Of a stretch of 64,000 bases of DNA, positions 44,825-53,518 are shown piece after piece. Made by a program: the position numbers and the translations under genes. Under the pieces are notes generated by a model that was not told the origin of the DNA, did no database searches, and saw only the letters and a list, made by a program, of their open reading frames with translations. Source of the stretch: Bin55 sp964572845 (lineage in GTDB: Bacteria; Pseudomonadota; Gammaproteobacteria; Pseudomonadales; Azotimanducaceae); assembly GCA_964572845.1 (NCBI GenBank), contig CAZNFX010000008.1, positions 124,001 through 188,000 on the forward strand, given 5' to 3'. The first letter of the stretch is position 1, and every line of letters begins with the position of its first letter.

Positions 44825-45922
44825 ATGGTAGAACCCGTTCGCATCGGACTAGTGGGCTGCGGCACTATCAGTCCGGCTTACTTAAGTGCGGCAAAGACCT
44901 TTCCGGTCTTAGACTTTGTCGCCTGTGCAGACATAAACCCTGATGCATCCGCTGCATGCAGTCAGAAGTTTGGGATTCCATCGGAAAGCGTGGACCAACT
45001 GCTGGCCAACTCCGAAGTGGAAGCCATATTGAATCTAACAATACCCACAGCTCATGCCGAGGTGAACTCCAACGCCCTCGAAGCCGACAAGCATGTGTAT
45101 TGTGAAAAGCCATTTGCCTTGGATGTGGACGACGGCGTCCGAGTGATCGAAATGGCCAACGCGAAAGGGCTGCGAGTTGGTTGTGCGCCTGACACGTTCT
45201 TGGGAGGCGGCCATCAAACTGTGCGCAAACATATTGATGATGGTGCAATCGGCAAGCCAGTTGCAGCGACGGCGTTCATGATGAGCCATGGCGTGGAGAC
45301 TTGGCATCCCTCACCGGAGTTCTACTACCAGCAGGGAGGCGGACCAGTCTTCGATATGGGTCCGTACTACATAACCGCACTCGTAAACTCTTTGGGTGCA
45401 GTAAAACGTGTATCGGCGATAACCGGAAGAGCATTCGAAGAGCGTACGGTCAGTTCAATGCCGAAAGCGGGAACTACAATCCAGGTTGATGTGGCTACCC
45501 ATGCGACGGCCTCTCTCGAATTCGCAAGCGGCGCGTTAGCCACGCTATGCATGAGCTTCGACGTTTGGTCACATCGACATCCAAATATTGAAATCCATGG
45601 CACCTTGGCATCCATGCAAGTTCCCGACCCAAACGGATTTGGAGGCACGGTTCTCGTGTCGGGAGAACGGGGAAAGTGGCATGAGAAGACTCACACGCAC
45701 GGGTATCTCCAGAACATGCGTAGCATTGGATTGGCAGACATGTGCATGGGGCTTCGTACAGGCCGGGATCACCGTGCTAGCGGAGACCTAGCACTGCACG
45801 TGTTGGAAGTCATGGCAGCATTCGACAAATCCAGCGCTGAGCAGTCTCACGTCGAGATTGAGTCGAGGGTGGAACGCCCAGCGCCGTTTCCACAGGGACT
45901 GGCGCATGGTGAATTGGATTAG
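44825..45922 (+). CDS. Gfo/Idh/MocA-family NAD(P)-dependent oxidoreductase
   Basis: The 365-residue protein has the N-terminal Rossmann motif GLVGCGTISPAYLSAAKTFP, followed by VACADINPDA, and the catalytic lysine in YCEKPFALDVDDG (about residue 97). The C-terminal alpha/beta domain shows VFDMGPYYITALVNSLGAVKRV. Members oxidise or reduce sugars, inositols and related polyols. A strong site (CGGAGGAATTG) precedes the ATG at 44825. It is eight bases upstream of a ThuA-domain gene, a pairing found in sugar and sugar-derivative catabolic clusters. Confidence 0.9.
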   Translation: MVEPVRIGLVGCGTISPAYLSAAKTFPVLDFVACADINPDASAACSQKFGIPSESVDQLLANSEVEAILNLTIPTAHAEVNSNALEADKHVYCEKPFALDVDDGVRVIEMANAKGLRVGCAPDTFLGGGHQTVRKHIDDGAIGKPVAATAFMMSHGVETWHPSPEFYYQQGGGPVFDMGPYYITALVNSLGAVKRVSAITGRAFEERTVSSMPKAGTTIQVDVATHATASLEFASGALATLCMSFDVWSHRHPNIEIHGTLASMQVPDPNGFGGTVLVSGERGKWHEKTHTHGYLQNMRSIGLADMCMGLRTGRDHRASGDLALHVLEVMAAFDKSSAEQSHVEIESRVERPAPFPQGLAHGELD

Positions 45923-45930
45923 GAAATGAG

Positions 45931-46581
45931 ATGGAAAAGAGAGCTTTTGTGACCTGGGGCGGCTGGAGTGGTCACGAACCGGAACAAACTTCCGCCATTT
46001 TTGCTGAAATATTGAAAAACGAAGGATTTGAGGTTACGGTCTCAGACTCGTTGTCACCTCTTGCAGATCCACAATTCATTGAGTCTCAAGACCTCGTTGT
46101 ACCGGTTTGGACGATGTCCACCATAAGCCGAGAGCAAGAATCGGGCCTATTGACGGCGATTCGCCAAGGAACCGGATGCGCGGGATGGCACGGTGGCATG
46201 GCCGACTCATTTCGTGCCAATGTGGAGTATCAATTCATGGTCGGAGGCCAGTTCATCTGTCATCCGGGCGGAATCATCGACTACGAGGTCAACATTGTTA
46301 GCGACGATGCAATCGTCGCTGGACTAAGTGACTTTTCGATGAAGTCTGAACAATACTTCATGCATGTGGATCCCTCGAACGAGGTATTGGCTACAACTAC
46401 TTTTGCGGGCGACCAATGGGGTATCGATTGGGTTTCTGGAGTGAAAATGCCTGTGTGTTGGAAGAAACGCTACGGACGCGGCAAGGTGTTCTACAGTTCA
46501 TTGGGGCACGTTGCATCCGACTTCAATGTGTCGGAAGCCAAGGAAATCATGAAACGAGGCATGCTCTGGGCTACACGCTAA
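45931..46581 (+). CDS. ThuA-like protein
   Basis: The 216-residue protein has the ThuA/glutamine-amidotransferase-like fold: VTWGGWSGHEPEQTSAIFAEIL start, LVVPVWTMSTISREQESGLLTAI, the GCAGWHGGMADSF turn, and a C-terminal GRGKVFYSSLGHVASDF motif, all standard for the family (PF06283). ThuA proteins take part in trehalose or other sugar use, perhaps with a Gfo/Idh/MocA partner, as here. The exact reaction is not established. It has its own AGGAAATGAG site. Confidence 0.88.
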   Translation: MEKRAFVTWGGWSGHEPEQTSAIFAEILKNEGFEVTVSDSLSPLADPQFIESQDLVVPVWTMSTISREQESGLLTAIRQGTGCAGWHGGMADSFRANVEYQFMVGGQFICHPGGIIDYEVNIVSDDAIVAGLSDFSMKSEQYFMHVDPSNEVLATTTFAGDQWGIDWVSGVKMPVCWKKRYGRGKVFYSSLGHVASDFNVSEAKEIMKRGMLWATR

Positions 46582-46693
46582 ACACCACTCCAATCTCTCG
46601 TCAGCACGGTTAGGAGTCTTTCGCGTCTAGTAAAATAGCAATATGCCCTCGCCAACGGCGAAGGTCTACTAACCAATCGCTAAACCTGCAGTT

Positions 46694-46725
46694 TCCACTA
46701 AAGTGGATTCGTTAAATAATTTAAC
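46694..46725. promoter_or_regulatory. Two adjacent perfect palindromes, candidate operator
   Basis: TCCACT-AA-AGTGGA (46694-46707) is followed after three bases by the AT-rich 15-base palindrome GTTAAAT-A-ATTTAAC (46711-46725), which ends 19 bases before the next start codon. Position and symmetry fit a repressor or activator site; no binding protein is known. Confidence 0.4.
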
Positions 46726-46744
46726 TAACCAGCCGTAATCACCT

Positions 46745-47296
46745 ATGAGCCAATTCCTAATTCGAAGTGCGCTCGATCGCCCTTCCGACCCAAGCGATAC
46801 ATCTACTGAACCGAGAAATTCGATCTTTAGGCGACTTCTTCGCAGCGTCAGCGGCAAGATCATCTTTGTCTATGACAAACCCTATCTCACGCGCTACTAC
46901 CTTCTTGGCAACGGATCTGGATCCACCTTTGAGGTGTACCTCCATCACATGCACAAGGTTGACGAATTTCGTTGGCTGCACAATCATCCGTGGACTTGGT
47001 TCCTGTCGCTTGTGATCTCTGGCTCCTACTGGCAGGAGACGTTTGATTCCAGCAGCCGCCAACACTCTAAGCAGCACATACGCAGATTCAATCTATTCAG
47101 GGGAACATCGCAGTATCACGCCATACGAGATTTGCCCAAAGGAAGTGCTTGGACGCTTGTAGTTGCGCCACCAAAGCGACGGGACTATGAGTGGGGGTAC
47201 TGGGATCCGGCCACTGAGTCGCACATCGAGGATGTGGCAATTGGACATGAGTCAGCAACAACAGTTACGTTTGGCAAGAAGAAGCTGCTGGACTAA
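46745..47296 (+). CDS. Cupin-fold protein of unknown function
   Basis: The 183-residue protein has a jelly-roll core: TRYYLLGNGSGSTFEVYLHHMHKVDEFRWLHNHPWTW followed by LSLVISGSYWQE, in which HNHPW supplies likely metal ligands. The C-terminal part (YHAIRDLPKGSAWTLVVAPPKRRDYEWGYW) completes the barrel. Such stand-alone cupins are found in many bacteria without a known role. It converges with clpB, with only three bases between stops. Confidence 0.7.
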   Translation: MSQFLIRSALDRPSDPSDTSTEPRNSIFRRLLRSVSGKIIFVYDKPYLTRYYLLGNGSGSTFEVYLHHMHKVDEFRWLHNHPWTWFLSLVISGSYWQETFDSSSRQHSKQHIRRFNLFRGTSQYHAIRDLPKGSAWTLVVAPPKRRDYEWGYWDPATESHIEDVAIGHESATTVTFGKKKLLD

Positions 47297-47299
47297 CTG

Positions 47300-49933
47300 C
47301 TACACCAGTTCCTGCGATGCGCTTTCTGGTGGCCGATCACCTGCTGTCTCCTCCCAGTCCGCTTGAAAGGTGAACTCACCATCAACTACGTCAACAACAA
47401 TCTTGCTTCCGGGCAGAAATTCTCCCGCAAGTAGCCTCTTGGCCAAGGGATTCTCTATGCGTTGCTGAATGGTACGCTTCAACGGACGCGCCCCGTAAAT
47501 CAAGTCGAATCCCGCTTTTCCAAGCAGCTCAATTGCGGAACCTGTAACTTCAAGCTCAAGTCCTTGTGCTTTAACTCGATTGCTTAGGTATTGAACCTGG
47601 ATTTCCGCGATTCGACGAATATGCTCATTTCGAAGCGTGTGAAAAACAACGACCTCATCGATTCTATTGATGAATTCCGGCCTGAAGTGTCGTTGCACGA
47701 TATTCATGACCTTGTCCTTCATAGCGTCGTAGTGCTGGCTCGCATTTTCCTGAATCACATCCGATCCCAAATTGGAAGTCATGACAATAACAGTGTTCCT
47801 AAAGTCGACCGTCCGTCCTTGACCATCGGTCAAGCGTCCATCCTCTAGAACCTGAAGCAGGATATTGAAGACGTCTGGATGCGCCTTTTCGATTTCATCC
47901 AACAACAACACCGAGTAGGGTTTGCGCCGAACTCTCTCCGTTAGATAGCCTCCTTCGTCGTAGCCAACGTATCCCGGAGGAGCTCCGATCATTCGAGCAA
48001 CCGAGTGCTTTTCCATGAACTCCGACATGTCCAGTCGAACAAATGCCGACTCTGAATCGAACAGGAATTCCGCCAAGGCCTTGCAGAGCTCCGTCTTGCC
48101 AACGCCAGTTGGCCCAAGAAACAGGAAGGACCCATTCGGACGATTCTCTTCGGAAAGTCCAGCCCTGCTACGACGGATGGCATCCGATACGACGGCAACC
48201 GCTTCGTCCTGACCGACAACTCGTTGATGCAACACTTCTTCCAGATGAAGGAGTTTTTCACGTTCACTTTGCAGCATTCGCGCCACAGGTATTCCGGTCC
48301 ACGCCGACACAACAGCGGCAATCTCGTCAGCCGTAACTTTCGTGCGGAGCAATTTCAAGGTCTCCTCTGATGCCTCGGAATCACCCGACGCTGCAGCGGC
48401 TTTTTCCAATTCAGGAATACGACCGTAACGCAACTCTGACATACGACCCAAATCTCCGCGGCGTTCAGCAGCTTCATATTCCATTCGTGCTGCTTCCAAT
48501 TGCTCCTTCACATGGTGGGTACTTTCAACCAAGTTCTTCTCTGATTGAAGTACTTTGTTGAGATTGGTCAATTCTTTCTCAGCTTCAGCGATGGATGTGT
48601 CCAGGTCCTGGAGCCGCAACGTAGATGCTTCATCCTTTTCGTTCTTTAGTGACTCCCGTTCCATCTTCAACTGAATCAATCTACGGTCTAGCCTATCTAT
48701 TGTTTCTGGTTTCGAGTCGATCTCCATGCGAATCCGACTGGCTGCCTCATCCACAAGGTCGATTGCTTTGTCTGGCAGCTGCCTATCCGAAATGTACCTA
48801 TGCGAGAGAGTTGCAGCTGCCACCAGGGCAGGATCGGTTATTTCCACTCCATGGTGTACTTCATACCGTTCATTTAGTCCTCGCAGTATCGCTACTGTGT
48901 CCTCGACAGACGGTTCATCCAACTGAACACGCTGAAATCTCCGTTCCAGCGCCGCATCCTTTTCAATGTACTTGCGGTATTCGTTGAGAGTAGTTGCACC
49001 AACACAACGAAGCTCTCCCCGCGCCAAAGCGGGCTTCAGCATGTTGCCCGCATCCAAAGATCCTTCGGCAGAACCTGCTCCCACAACCGTATGAAGCTCA
49101 TCAACGAACAGAATTATTCGACCGTTCTCATGCGAAAGATCGTCAAGCAACGCTTTCATGCGCTCCTCGAATTCCCCACGATACTTGGCCCCTGCGACCA
49201 TGGCGCCCATATCGAGAGCAAGCACTCGCATGTCTTTCATGCTCTCGGGAACTGTTCTATTTACGATGCGTTGCGCCAACCCTTCCACAACTGCCGTTTT
49301 TCCAACGCCTGGTTCGCCAATTAGCACGGGATTGTTCTTGGTACGTCGTTGCAAGACTTGAAGGGTTCGCCGAATTTCGTCATCTCGCCCGATGACAGGA
49401 TCGAGCTTTCCGTTTTCCGCACGTTCAGTCAGGTCAACGGTGTATTTCTCCAAAGCACCGCGATTCTCCTCTGCGCTTGGGTCATCGACTTGAGCACCCT
49501 TTCTAATTCTTGCTACGGCTGAGTCTAGAGACTCGCGGGTAACACCGTTGCTGGTTAGCAGGTCGGTCAGTGAGTCTCGAACGTCAAACAGGGCAATTAC
49601 AAAAAGCTCGCTTGCAATGTAGGTGTCCCCCTTCTGCTGTGCGAGTTTGTCAGACGCATTGAGAGTCTTTTGCAGTTCTCGACTTTGCAGTAGCTGTCCA
49701 TCCGTGCCGGTAACTTGCGGCAGGGAATTGACTTTGGTTTGCAGTCCGTTGCGAATTTTCTCGATGTCTCCACCCGCTGACGCGAGTACGTTCGGAATAG
49801 TGCCGTCCGATTGATTGGTCATTGCCATTAGGACGTGAGCCGGCTCTACGACTTGATGCTCGTGTTTAATTGCAAGACTATGGGCGTCTTGCAATGCTCG
49901 TTGATACCCGCTTGTTAGTTGCTCGAATCGCAT
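47300..49933 (-). CDS. clpB: ATP-dependent disaggregase ClpB
   Basis: The 877-residue AAA+ protein rescues aggregated proteins together with DnaK. It has the N-terminal Clp repeat domain (MRFEQLTSGYQRALQDAHSLA), first Walker A GEPGVGKTAVVEGLAQ (about residue 208) with IILFVDELHTVVGAGSAEGS, a coiled-coil M-domain about 410-530 (ESLKNEKDEASTLRLQDL), and a second Walker A GPTGVGKTELCKALAEF (about 607) with LLLDEIEKAHPDV. ATG 49933 has GGAAAG upstream and gives the standard N-terminus. A heat-shock-type promoter lies just upstream. Confidence 0.97.
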   Translation of the reverse strand: MRFEQLTSGYQRALQDAHSLAIKHEHQVVEPAHVLMAMTNQSDGTIPNVLASAGGDIEKIRNGLQTKVNSLPQVTGTDGQLLQSRELQKTLNASDKLAQQKGDTYIASELFVIALFDVRDSLTDLLTSNGVTRESLDSAVARIRKGAQVDDPSAEENRGALEKYTVDLTERAENGKLDPVIGRDDEIRRTLQVLQRRTKNNPVLIGEPGVGKTAVVEGLAQRIVNRTVPESMKDMRVLALDMGAMVAGAKYRGEFEERMKALLDDLSHENGRIILFVDELHTVVGAGSAEGSLDAGNMLKPALARGELRCVGATTLNEYRKYIEKDAALERRFQRVQLDEPSVEDTVAILRGLNERYEVHHGVEITDPALVAAATLSHRYISDRQLPDKAIDLVDEAASRIRMEIDSKPETIDRLDRRLIQLKMERESLKNEKDEASTLRLQDLDTSIAEAEKELTNLNKVLQSEKNLVESTHHVKEQLEAARMEYEAAERRGDLGRMSELRYGRIPELEKAAAASGDSEASEETLKLLRTKVTADEIAAVVSAWTGIPVARMLQSEREKLLHLEEVLHQRVVGQDEAVAVVSDAIRRSRAGLSEENRPNGSFLFLGPTGVGKTELCKALAEFLFDSESAFVRLDMSEFMEKHSVARMIGAPPGYVGYDEGGYLTERVRRKPYSVLLLDEIEKAHPDVFNILLQVLEDGRLTDGQGRTVDFRNTVIVMTSNLGSDVIQENASQHYDAMKDKVMNIVQRHFRPEFINRIDEVVVFHTLRNEHIRRIAEIQVQYLSNRVKAQGLELEVTGSAIELLGKAGFDLIYGARPLKRTIQQRIENPLAKRLLAGEFLPGSKIVVDVVDGEFTFQADWEETAGDRPPESASQELV

Positions 49934-49964
49934 TTGACAGCTTTCCAATTAATGACGTTCATTG

Positions 49965-49992
49965 ATTTAGGGACATTTTCTTGGATTGCAAG
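49965..49992 (-). promoter_or_regulatory. Candidate sigma-32 (RpoH) promoter of clpB
   Basis: On the minus strand CTTGCAA (49992-49986) and CCCTAAAT (49972-49965) are separated by 13 bases. The heat-shock consensus is CTTGAAA and CCCCATnT with 11-16 bases. Six of seven positions match in the first box and about five in the second. It ends about 31 bases before the clpB ATG, and clpB is a classic RpoH target. Confidence 0.55.
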
Positions 49993-50727
49993 TCGGGCGT
50001 TTGAGCCGCACCGGATCAGCCATCCGAAACGTTCCAATAGACAATCAGCTTTGCAGTACGAATGCGATTGAGTCAATAAGGTTCCACGTGGAACCTATGT
50101 ACGGATAGACAGTTGTCAACTGGTTCCTTCGACCAAAAAACTGTCTCAACTGCAGCCAGATTGTGCGCGGGCGAGTGCAATTGCAACACGAAACGAACCA
50201 CATCGAGTGAGTCTTGGAATCGATACTTGAATAAGATCCAGTGCTCTACTCTCGTTGTTTCGACCTGAACGCTAGTCGATTGGAAAGCTCTGTCTCAAAC
50301 CAAGCATGGTAGTTGGGTTGCGCGAATCGCGCTTCGACAATCTTTTTGTTGGAGATTTAAGAGCGCTATGGACAATATGCGCGCATTGAACTGGAATCGT
50401 TTATTCAAGTAGCGCCCTCGACTCGCTCGCATAGCTACTACTACGCCCTCGCCACCCGAACAGAGACCCAGACACGTCGCGAGAACAGGGAATGATTCGT
50501 TGCTCTTACTTGAGGAACAGCTAAACATGAATCGACTGTCGGAAGGGCTCAAGTACTTTGAAGGTTAAGGCAAGAAACGACAAATCCATGCTCGCCCCGA
50601 GCTAGGGTTGGGATGGGGACTCAACGTACTGAGGGGGTAATCCCAACACCCAGCATCGATTTTCGGACTTTAAACAGCAACCCTGTTTCGAGGTCCGTTT
50701 TGGGTCGGTAGATTGACACCGATGATC
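49993..50727. other. Long intergenic region upstream of clpB
   Basis: About 735 bases without a credible gene. It holds the parS-like palindrome (50080-50095) and an inverted repeat at 50607-50647: GTTGGGAT pairs perfectly with ATCCCAAC, with an inner CTCA/TGAG stem. The short open frames here, including one of 85 codons at 50295-50552 on the minus strand, lack recognisable features. No 6S RNA, SRP RNA, tmRNA or RNase P RNA was recognised. Confidence 0.5.
50080..50095. other. Candidate parS chromosome-partition site
   Basis: GGTTCCACGTGGAACC is a perfect 16-base palindrome. Its inner 14 bases GTTCCACGTGGAAC fit the ParB-binding consensus GTTnCACGTGnAAC. It lies in non-coding DNA between clpB and the nfeD gene. 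No other copy was seen in the window. Confidence 0.6.
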
Positions 50728-51168
50728 TTAGCCCACCGGTTCTACCTCAATGGCACGAATGGTACCGCCGATGATTCGCACTCGTGTGCCTTCCTCTAGG
50801 TCCGCACTCGAACGGACGGTCCACAATGTGTCGCCAATCAAAGTCTTGGTTTCGTTGTTTGCACTCAATGGATCTTTAAGTACAAACTGCTGGCCAACCA
50901 TAGCACCTATCTTATCGTGCAAATCCACGCCCGATTGAGGATCTGTCGACCTAAAGAATCGAAAATAGACGTAGGTCGCAACAGTTGCCGCAACTGCAAA
51001 GACAATGATTTGAGGAACGATGCCGAGTGTAGGAAACAACCAAGTTACCGCAGCCATTCCAATTGCTGCAATCGCCGCCCCCAAAAGAAACCCACTTGCG
51101 CCGAGAACTTCTATGATTCCCAATACGACACCGACTCCCAGCCAAATTAATGCGGGTGAAACATCCAT
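50728..51168 (-). CDS. NfeD-family membrane protein (short form)
   Basis: The 146-residue protein has two or three N-terminal membrane helices (IWLGVGVVLGIIEVLGASGFLLGAAIAAIGMAAVTWLF, then IIVFAVAATVATYVYFRF) and a C-terminal OB-fold beta-barrel (residues about 90-146; GDTLWTVRSSADLEEGTRVRI). This is the short NfeD form that pairs with SPFH/stomatin-like proteins, whose gene ends three bases upstream. It likely helps organise membrane microdomains or quality control. Confidence 0.88.
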   Translation of the reverse strand: MDVSPALIWLGVGVVLGIIEVLGASGFLLGAAIAAIGMAAVTWLFPTLGIVPQIIVFAVAATVATYVYFRFFRSTDPQSGVDLHDKIGAMVGQQFVLKDPLSANNETKTLIGDTLWTVRSSADLEEGTRVRIIGGTIRAIEVEPVG

Positions 51169-51170
51169 GG

Positions 51171-52109
51171 CTAACTCCGAGACTTACCTGAGTCCTTGCC
51201 TACAAAATCTTTAGCGATTTCACCAATTCCGGCGATCGAACCAATCACGCTCGATGCTTCTAGTGGAATCATCATGACTTTGTTGTTGTTTGACTCTGCA
51301 AGTTGACCTAATGCTTCTACATATTTTTGCGCAACGAAATAGTTGATAGCGCGACTGTCACCCTCTGCTATGGCGTTCGACACCATAGTTGTCGCTTCCG
51401 CTTCGGCCTGTGCTAGTCTCTCCCGTGCTTCAGCTTCACGAATCGACGCCTGCAACTCACCTTCGGCTTTCAGAATTTCTGCTTGCTTTTGGCCTTCCGC
51501 TACCTTTATCGCTGCTTCACGCTCGCCTTCTGCTTCGAGTATCTGTGCACGTTTCTCTCGTTCTGCCTTCATCTGCTGCGCCATGGCATTGACTAAGTCT
51601 TGCGGTGGAGTTACATCTCGAATTTCTATTCGGGTGACCTTTGTTCCCCATGGGTCCGTAGCCAAGTCCACCTTTTTCAGCAACTCTACATTGATACGAT
51701 CACGATTCGAGAGTATTTCGTCGAGTTCCATCGAGCCAAGCACGGCACGTATGTTGGTCATAACGAGGTTTCTAGCTGCCAGCTTCAAGTCGTTGATTTG
51801 GTACGCGGCTTTTGCGGCGTCCAGGACTTGGTAGAAGCAAATAGCATCGCAGGTGACAAGCGCGTTATCGGAAGAGATTACGTCCTGTGCGGGAATGTCC
51901 AGCACTTGCTCCATCATATTGAATTTCCTGCCCACAGTTTCTACGATGGGAGTTAGCAGGTTCAGGCCCGGAGTAATGGTGCGTGTGTACTTGCCAAATC
52001 TTTCTACGGTCCAGTGATACCCTTGCGGTACGACTCGAATCGATCGAAGAATGACAACTAAGGCTAGCAGAAGGATAACTCCTGCGATGATCAATGGCCA
52101 AGGGTTCAC
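51171..52109 (-). CDS. SPFH/band-7 (stomatin-like, QmcA-type) membrane protein
   Basis: The 312-residue protein begins with a membrane anchor (PLIIAGVILLLALVVIL) and an SPFH domain: RSIRVVPQGYHWTVERFGKYTRTITPGLNLLTPIV, then QVLDIPAQDVISSDNALVTCDAICFYQVLD. A helical region rich in Ala/Glu (residues about 200-260; AEREKRAQILEAEGEREAAIKVAEGQKQ) forms the oligomerising coiled coil. It is followed by the nfeD gene after two bases, the usual pair. Confidence 0.93.
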   Translation of the reverse strand: MNPWPLIIAGVILLLALVVILRSIRVVPQGYHWTVERFGKYTRTITPGLNLLTPIVETVGRKFNMMEQVLDIPAQDVISSDNALVTCDAICFYQVLDAAKAAYQINDLKLAARNLVMTNIRAVLGSMELDEILSNRDRINVELLKKVDLATDPWGTKVTRIEIRDVTPPQDLVNAMAQQMKAEREKRAQILEAEGEREAAIKVAEGQKQAEILKAEGELQASIREAEARERLAQAEAEATTMVSNAIAEGDSRAINYFVAQKYVEALGQLAESNNNKVMMIPLEASSVIGSIAGIGEIAKDFVGKDSGKSRS

Positions 52110-52288
52110 TTCGCTAATCGCCTATATTCAAAGTATTGACGATTACATTATGTCAAATGGCACGGTTTGAAAATGCCCTATATGTACGACTTGAGAAACC
52201 GTGCTAACGCTGCGCCCTTGAAGTGATTCGGCAATCGACGGCAAAAAATTAGTGCATTCACCAACTGATTGAAATTGAGAAGGATTCC

Positions 52289-53503
52289 TCAATTGCTGGA
52301 GCCCGACGGCACCTCATTGAAGGGGACTCCTTTGTCGACTCGAATGTCCTGCGGCAATCCCAGTACTCGTTCCGCCAAGATGTTCAGCATGATCTCGTCC
52401 GATCCGCCTGCTATGCGAATGCCGGGTGCATTCATGTAGGTGCCTGTATAGATGCCTCTACCTTCCGCCGTTTCGTGGTCTTCCAGTATTCCGGCCATTT
52501 CCAGCAAATCTATGGCAAACGACGCCATGTCCTGCGACTTGGAAGCGCCCACGTACTTTCCAATAGAGTTCTCGGGACCCGGTGTTTCTCCCCGGGACAG
52601 TGCAGTCAGCGATCGATAGCCCGTGTACTTTAGTCCAGACTCCTGGCAATACCAATTCGCTAGTGCTGATCGAACCTGCCCGTTTTCGATGGCAGGACGA
52701 TCATCGATAGATAGATCGTGTGCGAGGCGGAACACCCTGTCGAATCCCACTCCCCCGCCACCGCCTCCAATTGCGGCCCTCTCGTTCATCAAAGTCGTCA
52801 GCGACACTTGCCAACCTTGTCCCACCGCGCCCAATCGCTGCTCATCAGGAATGCGGACGTCCGTGAAAAACACCTCATTGAAGTTCGCACCACCGGAAAT
52901 CTGCTTAATCGGCTTAATTTCTATGCCGGGCGATTTCATATCCAGGAAGAAATAGGTCAGTCCCTTGTGCTTCGGCACCGTTGGATCCGTGCGAACCACT
53001 AGGATTCCATAGTCGCTGTAGTGAGCCCCTGAAGTCCAGATTTTCTGGCCGTTGATAACCCAGTCGTTGCCATCTCGTTCAGCACGGGTACGGATCCCAG
53101 CCAAGTCAGATCCCGCAGCGGGCTCGCTGAACAACTGACACCACACGTGCTCACCCGATGCCAGCGGTGGCAAGTGAAACCGCTTTTGTTCTTCGGTCGC
53201 CCAACTCATCATGGTTGGCGCCGCCATGCCTTGACCAATTTGGAATATCCCCGTCGGTACGGGGAATTTGGACTCCTCCTGACCCCAGATGACGCTCTGA
53301 ATCGCCGATGCACCACGGCCGCCGTATTCCTTAGGCCATCGTATGCAAGCCCATCCAGCATCGTACTTGCGCTTTTGCCAAAGCTTGCTCCGTTCGATTT
53401 CTCCAAGACCCGCGAGTTCTTCGCGTGTTGGTACGTTGTCTCTCAGCCACTCGGCAACTTCTGCGCGAAATTCAGATTCCTGAGGCGTATCGTTAAAGTC
53501 CAT
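52289..53503 (-). CDS. Acyl-CoA dehydrogenase, subunit with intact flavin motifs
   Basis: A 404-residue acyl-CoA dehydrogenase. It starts MDFNDTPQESEFRAEVAEWLR, has CQLFSEPAAGSDLAGIRTRA for flavin and substrate binding, and IWTSGAHYSDYGILVVRTD. The C-terminus is IRIAGGSDEIMLNILAERVLGLP, in which the usual YEG glutamate position is Ala. This sequence type is seen in heteromeric (alpha2beta2) enzymes, such as those for steroid side chains, that are encoded by two neighbouring genes. The upstream gene, 15 bases away on the same strand, is the matching partner type. Substrate unknown. Confidence 0.87.
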   Translation of the reverse strand: MDFNDTPQESEFRAEVAEWLRDNVPTREELAGLGEIERSKLWQKRKYDAGWACIRWPKEYGGRGASAIQSVIWGQEESKFPVPTGIFQIGQGMAAPTMMSWATEEQKRFHLPPLASGEHVWCQLFSEPAAGSDLAGIRTRAERDGNDWVINGQKIWTSGAHYSDYGILVVRTDPTVPKHKGLTYFFLDMKSPGIEIKPIKQISGGANFNEVFFTDVRIPDEQRLGAVGQGWQVSLTTLMNERAAIGGGGGGVGFDRVFRLAHDLSIDDRPAIENGQVRSALANWYCQESGLKYTGYRSLTALSRGETPGPENSIGKYVGASKSQDMASFAIDLLEMAGILEDHETAEGRGIYTGTYMNAPGIRIAGGSDEIMLNILAERVLGLPQDIRVDKGVPFNEVPSGSSN

Positions 53504-53518
53504 TGGGGAAAATTCCTC

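Noticed and set aside
50295..50552. Open frame of 85 codons on the minus strand in the clpB upstream gap
   Set aside because: The product is of mixed, low-complexity character with no ribosome binding site and no homology that I recognise.
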